Assembly (NCBI GenBank): GCA_964391015.1
Contig: CAYMKU010000043.1
Coordinates: forward strand, 1-26,366
Length of the DNA: 26,366 nucleotides
Direction: 5' to 3'
Source: XYD12-FULL-36-8 sp964391015
GTDB lineage: Bacteria; Bacteroidota; Ignavibacteria; Ignavibacteriales; Ignavibacteriaceae
The translations under genes were made by a program, and so were the position numbers. The notes under the pieces are model-generated. The model searched no databases, had not been told where the DNA came from, and saw only the letters and a program-made list of their open reading frames with translations. Positions 18,601-24,048 of this stretch are shown in pieces. Positions within the stretch are counted from its first letter, which is position 1. Every line of letters starts with the position of its first letter.

Positions 18601-20085
18601 AATAATATCCTTTCCATGGAGAGGACAGGAGGTGGTTCTGTAAATTATGCAATAGCAAGCCAGGGAACGGGCGCAGCTACCGATTGGGTCTCTGATTATA
18701 ATGACTTATATAATGTTTCCGCATCCGATATTGGTTTCTGGAATGCTACCGGTTATGATTTTACAAACTGGAAAATAAATTCAGCAGGAGATGCCAATTC
18801 AATAAGCGTTGCGCCGGCATTTACATCTTCTACTGACCTGCACTTAACTGCCGCCAATTGTGGTATAGATGGAAGAGGTGTTCCGGTAGCGGGAATTACA
18901 ACGGATATTGATGCAGCAGTTCGCAATACAGGTGCGCCGGATATAGGTGCGGATGAATTCACGGGAACATTGGGTACCACTCTGGCTGTAACGGTTCCTG
19001 GAACCACAGACATTGTTTCTTATAACGTAAGTCCGACAGGTACTGTTTTCTCAAACTCGGCCTGCGGTATCGTAGATGGATTACTTCCAAATGGAGGTTC
19101 TCCCGTAAGCGGACTGATCACTTCAAAGGTTACCATTGATGCTACCGTTCAATCCTACGGTGGTAATGCGTATGTCCAACGTCACTTTGATATTACACCT
19201 GCTGTTAACCAGGCAACAGCTACAGCAAGAGTAACACTCTATGTGTTGCAAAGTGAATTTGATTCATATAATGCAGCAAATGGGGCTGATCCGGATCTTC
19301 CGACAGGCCCTGCTGATGGCACCGGTATAGCTAACCTCCGTGTAATTAAATACAGCGGCAATGGTACGGCACCGGGTAACTATGTACCGGGTGTGGCAAC
19401 ACAAATCAATCCTGATGATGTTGATATTGTATGGGATGCTACAAACAGTTGGTGGACCATCACCTTTGATGTAACGGGATTCTCCGGGTTTTACATTGCG
19501 GGTAGTTTTGGAGCATTGCCTGTCAGCCTGCTCAACTTCAGCGGTTACAAAGACGGAACCCGCAACCAACTGCGTTGGACTACATCCAGCGAAAGTAACA
19601 ACCGCGGTTTCGAAGTACAACGTTCAACCGACGGCATCAATTACACGACGCTTGGATTTGTAAACACGCTGGCATTGGGTGGCAACAGCACATCTCAGCT
19701 AAACTATACTTATACGGATAACAATGTAACCGGAAGCAGGCAGTATTATCGTTTGCGCCAGGTGAACTTTGATGGTAACAGCAAACTCAGCAATATTGTG
19801 TTGATAAAAGGTGATAAGCCTGTATCATTAACGATTGATGGTTTGTTCCCCAACCCGGCTAATAGTTTGGTAAATGTTCTGATCGCTGCGCCAAATAAGG
19901 ATAAAGTAACAATGGTCATTACAGATATTGCAGGAAGAACCATGCTGCAAAAAGTGGTGGGTATTGAAACCGGAAGCAATACCATTCCGGTTGACATCAG
20001 CACACTGGCCAATGGAACGTATATGGTGAAATTGGTTTGCAGCAGTAATTGCGATAGGGTAGTGGGTAAATTTGTGAAGCAATAG
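12601..20085 (+). CDS. Giant secreted beta-helix protein with T9SS type A sorting domain (array gene 2)
   Basis: 2494 residues from ATG 12601; the ATG nine bases earlier is rejected because the sister proteins all begin MRK/MKK. Residues 1-21 are a signal peptide (MRKNYLLLVILLIVGKQSMAQ). The order is the same as in gene 1: beta-helix 1 (about 25-690, closing DIGADEF at 687), inter-helix module (about 702-850, GPSISYTTLGY to YFVVAQDN), beta-helix 2 (about 850-1340, cap NVTIDGSNNGS near 944, closing TIGAYE), second module (about 1343-1495, ITYTPFGN to YFVVAQDL), beta-helix 3 (about 1495-2115, cap NVTIDGSNNGS near 1588, closing DIGADEF), beta-sandwich-like domain (2130-2294), Fn3-like linker and T9SS type A domain (from LFPNPANSLVNV near 2415). 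The first helix is about 300 residues shorter than in gene 1. The N-terminus (LTGTKTIPGNYATIAAAV) is closest to gene 4. Surface or secreted; ligand unknown. Confidence 0.92.
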   Translation: MRKNYLLLVILLIVGKQSMAQLTGTKTIPGNYATIAAAVTDLNAQGVGAGGVTFNVAAGHTETSDIAEITATGTLANQIVFQKSGAGANPLITRLTAGTIASTTTLGSDGDGIIIINGGDYITFDGIDVQTNAAFSGSGMMEYGYYLKKFSATNACKNVTIRNCTITLNRAAIYSFGVFVSNISGTISVTVTSTGGRSENIKLYGLTITNAYGGIQLRGYAAATPYDFYDQNAEIGVGGANSITNYGGGATTTYGIYGIYQNNLIIANNTINNTANGGAVTTTTFYGIFLSTGTNSNVEIHHNTISITAGGTTSTTYAINNAMGATGTNNLVSIHDNAVTSCSYPTSTSGSLYLIYQSTSPYTAHIYNNTVTGNSVTSTSGTLYCIYQSGSVVNEGKIYGNTISGNTKTGTGTMYGIYNSPATTSTNDIYNNTISGNSGGGTLQGIYQGAGLVTNIFKNQVFNQSSSGATGVVNGMTVVSGPLTTNIFNNFISDLKSPAGDAVTDGVRGIYITSTTASSSINLDYNTIYLNATSSGVNFSVSGVYHTYNATATSASLTMRNNIIVNASTPNGTGIVSAFRRSASTSLVNFNNATNNNDYYAGTPAANRLIFYDGTNSDLTLAAYKARVAPRDINAISELPPFVNVATTPYDLHINTTIATQVESGGTPVAGITDDIDGNARNATSPDIGADEFTGIAADLSGPSISYTTLGYTSCLTDRTLAPVTITDPSGVNITAGTRPRLYYKKASNSNTFVDNTNATDGWKFTEATGAGGSPFSLTTDYSLLFGGAPIIGDAIQYFVVAQDNASTPNVGINAGSFAATPASVALTAAAFPIGGTTNSYNITPVGLSGTVNVGAAETFKSLTEVATATGVFANINANGLSGNTTIVLMDASITETGATALNTIASSGCSGGPYTLLIKPNTTTTLTGSVASGALLKLNGADNVTIDGSNNGSSSRDLTITNTATTAPTVLSLISLGTGSGATNNTIKNCNISTGVQTSIGYGISVGGSTPGTPGADNDNVTIQNNNITNCAVGIYAIGTAAVSTGGDDNLNILSNSIFYNETLANVIAIRIGQTLNSTVSTNTVNVETTASVGIAGISLETGTNNTLVSRNLISKVKSTNSSASSIARGIVVGTAQTGSAITISNNVIYNVLTSWPSSTVGYGHAGIFLGSIGASTTFTTIAGGVNLFFNSVYLSGNADRSLSTVTYALYVGSGVSSVDCRNNAFQNSTVNVNAGGTASKSYSIYSVAANTAYTTINYNDYYVSGAQGVTGFISSDRVTLADIQAGFGQNVNSLVADPLFNSSTNLIPLPGSPLLAAGDNSTGITIDYLGIARGNPPTIGAYEQSVDQTGPAITYTPFGNTLCINDRTLTPVTITDATGVNTTAGTKPRLYFKKTTNTNTFNDNTNATDGWKYVEATNASSPFSFTTIYSLVNGGVALGNIIQYFVVAQDLVATPNVSINSGIFNAAPSSVALTAAAFPVTGTINQYTLIAGGLAADVTIGGAGTYLTVTGAGGLFEAINNTGLVNNITARILDPTLTEDGTNSLNAINFGCSGSSTLLIKPDVGITTLLSGTGATALINLNGADNVTIDGSNNGSSSKDMTIRNISTAGATIRFVNDATFNTVKNCKLEGATTSTTSGVVAFSTSTGTTGNSNNSIMNNDIRDRSDVLGAFANSIYSSGSAGALNASNTISGNNLFNFTANGMNLTATGIGNGWSITNNNLFNNLATPPATTQNGILIAGGTGHTVSGNFVGGNAAGATGTWTNTGNVIVTGISITGGVASIDNNTIANITATNTGTTARIRGIANTSGGTSGIVINANTIYNLSSFGAIASYTGGSQPVIGIYTFPGTTWYVSNITNNSIHDLVAENTTALTTTNLAVGMLLTNWTGECYKNTIYNIKNKSTGTTAGQPPVACGIYARFMGPGAVYNNFISLGFGETNNVQYNGVIIVGAGTAGNNQYYYYNSIRIGGTATGTFSSHGFVRGDNSATSPTHPVELKNNILSMERTGGGSVNYAIASQGTGAATDWVSDYNDLYNVSASDIGFWNATGYDFTNWKINSAGDANSISVAPAFTSSTDLHLTAANCGIDGRGVPVAGITTDIDAAVRNTGAPDIGADEFTGTLGTTLAVTVPGTTDIVSYNVSPTGTVFSNSACGIVDGLLPNGGSPVSGLITSKVTIDATVQSYGGNAYVQRHFDITPAVNQATATARVTLYVLQSEFDSYNAANGADPDLPTGPADGTGIANLRVIKYSGNGTAPGNYVPGVATQINPDDVDIVWDATNSWWTITFDVTGFSGFYIAGSFGALPVSLLNFSGYKDGTRNQLRWTTSSESNNRGFEVQRSTDGINYTTLGFVNTLALGGNSTSQLNYTYTDNNVTGSRQYYRLRQVNFDGNSKLSNIVLIKGDKPVSLTIDGLFPNPANSLVNVLIAAPNKDKVTMVITDIAGRTMLQKVVGIETGSNTIPVDISTLANGTYMVKLVCSSNCDRVVGKFVKQ

Positions 20086-20221
20086 AGCCTCACCCCCGAT
20101 AAGCATTCGTTAATTAATGTTCAGCTTTTTTCAATCCCCCCTCTCCGGCAGGAGAGGGGGGATTGATATTTATTGTTCATTATGAAAAACAACGATAGTT
20201 GGGGGTGAGGCTGGGGTGAGG
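20086..20221 (+). repeat. Conserved 3'-flank unit of the array, copy 2
   Basis: Same layout as at 12130: CACCCCCGATAAGCATTCG, GTTAATTAATGTTCA, T run, hairpin, GTTCATTATGAAAAACAA, then G-rich GTGAGG repeats. It begins right after the TAG stop of gene 2. Confidence 0.85.
20131..20166 (+). terminator. 16-bp perfect hairpin after giant gene 2
   Basis: TCAATCCCCCCTCTCC (20131-20146), GGCA loop, GGAGAGGGGGGATTGA (20151-20166), 45 bases after the stop. The arms are identical to those at 12175-12210 and only the loop differs. As there, the T run lies before the stem. Confidence 0.55.
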
Positions 20222-20224
20222 CTT

Positions 20225-20287
20225 CCATCTCCAATTGTAGAGCAGGCCGGCTTGCCAACCGTAGCTTAAGCGTAGGTTGGGGTGAGG
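20225..20287. repeat. Interrupted palindromic repeat (composite), copy 2
   Basis: A degenerate left half (CCATCTCCAATTGTAGAG, 20225-20242) is followed by 35 bases (20243-20277) with GCCGGC, GCTTAAGC and an inverted pair CCAACC/GGTTGG (20255-20260, 20275-20280), then by TGGGGTGAGG (20278-20287). The inner sequence is unlike the one in the 12277 copy, but the break point in the palindrome is equivalent. Confidence 0.65.
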
Positions 20288-20396
20288 ATTTATTCTGATT
20301 GATATAAATCATTTGGGGGATAACTAATTCCATCTAATTTCAGGCTTAAAATTCCTGATAGATTTTAGATATTGAAAATGAATTTGATCTTTAAAG

Positions 20397-20405
20397 AAAT
20401 AAAAA
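20397..20405 (+). promoter_or_regulatory. A-rich translation leader of array gene 3
   Basis: AAATAAAAA ends 7 bases before ATG 20413, as in gene 1. Confidence 0.55.
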
Positions 20406-20412
20406 TTTCCAT

Positions 20413-23400
20413 ATGAAAAAGATTTACTTTTTTTTGGTGATGGTTGTTGCGGTAGAAACTTTGCAGGGGCAGGTCTTAACTGAAGACTTTAATTATACGG
20501 CCGGTACGGCCCTGACTGCAAACGGATGGACTGCCCATTCTTCCCCGGGAACAAATGCCATTATGGTGACTGCACCTTCTTTAACCTATGCAGGCCATAC
20601 CGGATCAGGAGTGGGTAATGCAGTTTCTATGACGACCAGCGGGGAAGATGACAACAAAGCTTTTACTGCCATAACATCCGGACCAGTTTATGCTTCCTTT
20701 TTAATTAATGTAAGTGCTGCACAGGTTACCGGAGATTATTGTGCAGGACTTTATCAATCCAGTACAGTATTTCCATTAAGGTTCTTCATAAAATCCAGCG
20801 GGGCAGGGTTTGTCTTTGGAATTTCAAAGAACAGTACAACTGCAATAACCTACGAATCGACTGTCAGAAATTTTGGAACCAATTATTTTATAGCTGTCAA
20901 TTATATTTATAATACCGGCACAACAACCGATGACGTGGTGAATTTATGGGTAAACCCGGCATTGGGCGGAAGCGAAGGGCCGGCAACTATTCCAAATGTA
21001 ACCAGTACTGCAACGGATGCAACTACTATCGGCGCTTTTTATCTCCGTCAGGGTAATGCTGCCAATGCCTCCACGCAACGAGTTGATGCTATCCTGGTTG
21101 GAACGACCTGGGCACAGGTAACTCCATCTTCTTCTTCACCCTCATTAGGTGTTGCGCCTTCATCTCTGGCATTTACCCCGCAAACGGTGGGTACACAATC
21201 AGCATCGCAGTCTTTTAACCTCTCGGGTACAAATCTTACCGGAGCACCCGGAAATATAAACGTTAATTCACCTTCAACCGATTTCGAGGTGTCCAATGAT
21301 GATGCCACCTGGGGTGCCAGCACCACGATCGCTTATGCAAGTGCTACATTAAGTGCAACACCTGTTTATGTAAGGTTTACTCCGCAAACAGGCGGCCCCA
21401 AATCAGGAAATATTACATTCAGTGGTGGTGGAGTAGCCAGCCCACCAACAGTTGCACTGACAGGTGCAGGTATAAAAACGTATTACAGCAAATCATCCGG
21501 TACCCTTACTAATGTTGCCAACTGGGGTGATGTTTCTGATGGGAGCGGAACAGCCCCGCTTGATTTTTCTACCGACGGACAAATATTTACCGTGTCGAAC
21601 CGCATTACTGAAACGCTGGATGCAAACTGGACTGTATCCGGGGGAGGAGCAAAAGTTGTCGTTGGTAATGGAGCTGCTCCAACGGAACTGATCATACCAA
21701 CGGGGTTTTCATTGACAGGAACAATTGATGTGGCTAATCTTGGTACACTCACTTTACAGAACGCATCACTTCCCACCATGGGAACATTTTCTTCCGGCAG
21801 TACGGTCAATTTTGCCCAATCGGGTGTTTTGGTAATTCCGGCCATTTCATATTATCATTTAATTCTGACCAACGGAACAAAAACGTTGGCAACAGGAACA
21901 ACAACTATTAACGGAAACTTTACGTTGGATGGTGTAACCGGATTTAACGGAGCGGGCACACCGTTCTCCACCGTAAATCTTGCAGGTAATTTTATTTTAT
22001 TGAATGGTTCAGCATTTGATCCTAACCCTGCAGGAGATGGCAACCGTCTCACATTGATTTTAACCGGATCGGGTACACAATCATTAACCGGCGGCGATTT
22101 CCAGCTATTCAGGCTTCAGACACCCGCTGCACCTTCCACTACATTAAACATTCTCCTGAGCGGCGCTAATCTTTTATTGGGTAATGCATCCAGCGGGGGA
22201 TTGAACCTGCAGCAATCAACTCATACTTTATCACTGAATGGCGGAACACTTACTATTCGTGCTTCCGGATTTTTCAGCGCCACCAATACCGGAACCGTTA
22301 CGGGTCATTCCTCGTCAAACCTGGTCATTGATAAAACCAGCGGGGCCACAGGTATTGGTTCGATCGGGTTCACTTCCGGCTCAAGAGTATTGAATAATCT
22401 TACATACAACAGTGCAGGAACAGGAAATAATAATATGACACTTCTCACAGATCTTGATCTGGGCGGCACATTAACCATGACAAACGGAAAAATAATATTG
22501 GGTGCTAATAACCTCAGCTTAATAAGTACGTTCCCCAGTTCACTGAGTGCAGGCGCTGCCACATCGTATATTGTGACGGATGGCGCCGGTGCTTTTAGAA
22601 GAGCTATCGGGACAGTATTTTCCGGGCAGGATTATTTCTTCCCGGTTGGTAATTCCGCCAACCGGCAAATGGCTGTTATTAATTTTGGTTCCATCACAGC
22701 CAATAATACACTGGCAGCCAGATTTATTACCGGTTCTCCGGGAAATAATGGACTGCCGCTTAATGAGTCCGGTGATAATATTAATCGTACTTCCCTGTCT
22801 GGTTATTGGGAAATCAATGCCGGTTCAATAACGGCCGACCTTTATACCGGAAGTTTTAATGCAGCCGGATTTGTAGATATCATTGACTACACAAAATTGC
22901 ATTTGCTGAAAAGAGATAATGCGGCATCCAATTGGGGATTAAATGGTGTGCATGTTGCCACAACAGGTTCAAATGCCCTTGCAACTTTACAGCGAACCAA
23001 CATGTCCGGGTTCTCACAATTTGGCGTAGGTGGTGAGCAAAGTGTATCGCTTCCTGTTTCACTTCTTAGCTTCAGCGGATACAAAGACGGCAGCCGCAAC
23101 CAATTGCGATGGACAACCAGCAGTGAACAAAACAACCACGGCTTTGAACTGCAGCGTTCAACAGATGGTGTTAATTATTCTGTTCTTGGTTTTGTGAATT
23201 CACTGGGATTGGGCGGAAACAGTGCGACCGAGTTGAATTATGCATACACCGATAACAACGTGACCGGCAGTAGTCAGTATTACCGTTTGCGCCAGGTAGG
23301 CCTTGACGGGAACAGTAAGTTCAGCAATATCGTTCTGATAAAAGAAGACAAACCACTTACATTGAACATTGATGGTTTATTCCCCAACCCGGCAAGTACA

Positions 23401-23619
23401 TTGGTGAATGTATTGATCGCTGCGCCAAATAAGGATAAAGTAACGTTTGTGATAACAGATATTGCAGGCAAAACAGTGCAACAACAAGTTGCTAATGTTG
23501 AAGCCGGGAGTAATACAATTCCTGTTAATATCAATCACCTCAGTAATGGGATATATATGGTGAAATTAGTTTGCAGCAGCAATTGTGATGGTGTAGTGGG
23601 TAAGTTTGTGAAGCAATAA
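20413..23619 (+). CDS. Secreted lectin-like/Ig-domain protein with T9SS type A sorting domain (array gene 3)
   Basis: 1068 residues. Residues 1-20 are a signal peptide (MKKIYFFLVMVVAVETLQGQ). About 21-238 looks like a concanavalin/LamG-type beta-sandwich (EDFNYTAGTAL, YASFLINVS, IAVNYIYN, VNLWVNP). About 240-355 matches the choice-of-anchor D Ig-like type (SSLAFTPQTVGTQSASQSF, VYVRFTPQ, GNITFSGGG, VALTGAG). About 357-870 is a beta-rich region beginning NVANWGDVSDGSGTAP, of the kind that forms strand ladders on cell-surface proteins, and containing LVIDKTSGATG and YWEINAGS. From about 880 (LPVSLLSFSGYKDG) the protein is the same Fn3-like linker and T9SS type A domain (LFPNPASTLVNV at 989, end KFVKQ) as in genes 1 and 2. 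It lacks their DIGADE helices and the inter-helix module. Exported and surface-displayed; the lectin-like domain suggests glycan binding, which is inference. Confidence 0.9.
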   Translation: MKKIYFFLVMVVAVETLQGQVLTEDFNYTAGTALTANGWTAHSSPGTNAIMVTAPSLTYAGHTGSGVGNAVSMTTSGEDDNKAFTAITSGPVYASFLINVSAAQVTGDYCAGLYQSSTVFPLRFFIKSSGAGFVFGISKNSTTAITYESTVRNFGTNYFIAVNYIYNTGTTTDDVVNLWVNPALGGSEGPATIPNVTSTATDATTIGAFYLRQGNAANASTQRVDAILVGTTWAQVTPSSSSPSLGVAPSSLAFTPQTVGTQSASQSFNLSGTNLTGAPGNINVNSPSTDFEVSNDDATWGASTTIAYASATLSATPVYVRFTPQTGGPKSGNITFSGGGVASPPTVALTGAGIKTYYSKSSGTLTNVANWGDVSDGSGTAPLDFSTDGQIFTVSNRITETLDANWTVSGGGAKVVVGNGAAPTELIIPTGFSLTGTIDVANLGTLTLQNASLPTMGTFSSGSTVNFAQSGVLVIPAISYYHLILTNGTKTLATGTTTINGNFTLDGVTGFNGAGTPFSTVNLAGNFILLNGSAFDPNPAGDGNRLTLILTGSGTQSLTGGDFQLFRLQTPAAPSTTLNILLSGANLLLGNASSGGLNLQQSTHTLSLNGGTLTIRASGFFSATNTGTVTGHSSSNLVIDKTSGATGIGSIGFTSGSRVLNNLTYNSAGTGNNNMTLLTDLDLGGTLTMTNGKIILGANNLSLISTFPSSLSAGAATSYIVTDGAGAFRRAIGTVFSGQDYFFPVGNSANRQMAVINFGSITANNTLAARFITGSPGNNGLPLNESGDNINRTSLSGYWEINAGSITADLYTGSFNAAGFVDIIDYTKLHLLKRDNAASNWGLNGVHVATTGSNALATLQRTNMSGFSQFGVGGEQSVSLPVSLLSFSGYKDGSRNQLRWTTSSEQNNHGFELQRSTDGVNYSVLGFVNSLGLGGNSATELNYAYTDNNVTGSSQYYRLRQVGLDGNSKFSNIVLIKEDKPLTLNIDGLFPNPASTLVNVLIAAPNKDKVTFVITDIAGKTVQQQVANVEAGSNTIPVNINHLSNGIYMVKLVCSSNCDGVVGKFVKQ

Positions 23620-23767
23620 TCTCACCCCCGATAAGTATTCGTTAATTAATGTTCAACTTTTTTCAATCCCCCCTCTCCTCCGGGAGAGAGGGGATTTGAT
23701 ATTTAAAGTTCATTATGAAAAACAATGTTACTGGGGGGTGAGGTTGGGGGTGAGGCCGGGAGTGAGG
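23620..23767 (+). repeat. Conserved 3'-flank unit of the array, copy 3
   Basis: It begins after the TAA of gene 3 with CACCCCCGATAAGTATTCG and GTTAATTAATGTTCA, then the T run, a decayed hairpin, GTTCATTATGAAAAACAA and several GTGAGG steps. More diverged than copies 1 and 2. Confidence 0.85.
23663..23699 (+). terminator. Decayed hairpin after array gene 3
   Basis: The left arm TCAATCCCCCCTCTCC is intact, but the right side reads GGAGAGAGGGGATTTGA, so the stem has a mismatch and a bulged T. Position relative to the stop (44 bases) is the same as in the other two copies. Confidence 0.45.
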
Positions 23768-23802
23768 ATAGACGTGAAGTCTGTTGAGAATGTGATTATG
23801 AA

Positions 23803-23850
23803 TTGAAACGGAATTCTCCCTCTCCACTTGTGGAGAGGGCAGGGGTGAGG
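23803..23850 (+). repeat. Extended palindromic repeat unit, copy 5
   Basis: TTGAAACGGA is followed by a perfect 10-bp stem CCCTCTCCAC / GTGGAGAGGG (23818-23839, TT loop), then CAGGGGTGAGG and a G run. Same class and orientation as the four units around the DUF559 gene some 20 kb away. Confidence 0.8.
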
Positions 23851-23988
23851 CGGGGGGGAAAAATTTGCCCAATAAATAATTCTTCCTATATTTAGAAACC
23901 ATTTCTCCAAATCCTTAAGGCTCAATCCAATACTTATAATTCCCATCTTTCCGTTACCTGCATTATTTAGTTTATTAGTTTAGTATTC

Positions 23989-24022
23989 TTGTCCTGTTAT
24001 TTACGGGATGGAAATAGATTTG
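23989..24022 (+). promoter_or_regulatory. Candidate Bacteroidota promoter of array gene 4
   Basis: TAGATTTG (24015-24022) is a full match to the TAnnTTTG -7 box of Bacteroidota sigma-A promoters. A TTG at 23989-23991 lies 23 bases upstream, at the long end of the accepted spacing. The start codon follows 26 bases after the box. Confidence 0.45.
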
Positions 24023-24048
24023 TATTTTTTAAACCAAAAAAAACACGT

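Noticed and set aside
23663..23902. Minus-strand frames after gene 3
   Set aside because: They translate the 3'-flank unit and repeat copy 5 and show the same repeat-derived peptides (PHPCPLHKWRGR).
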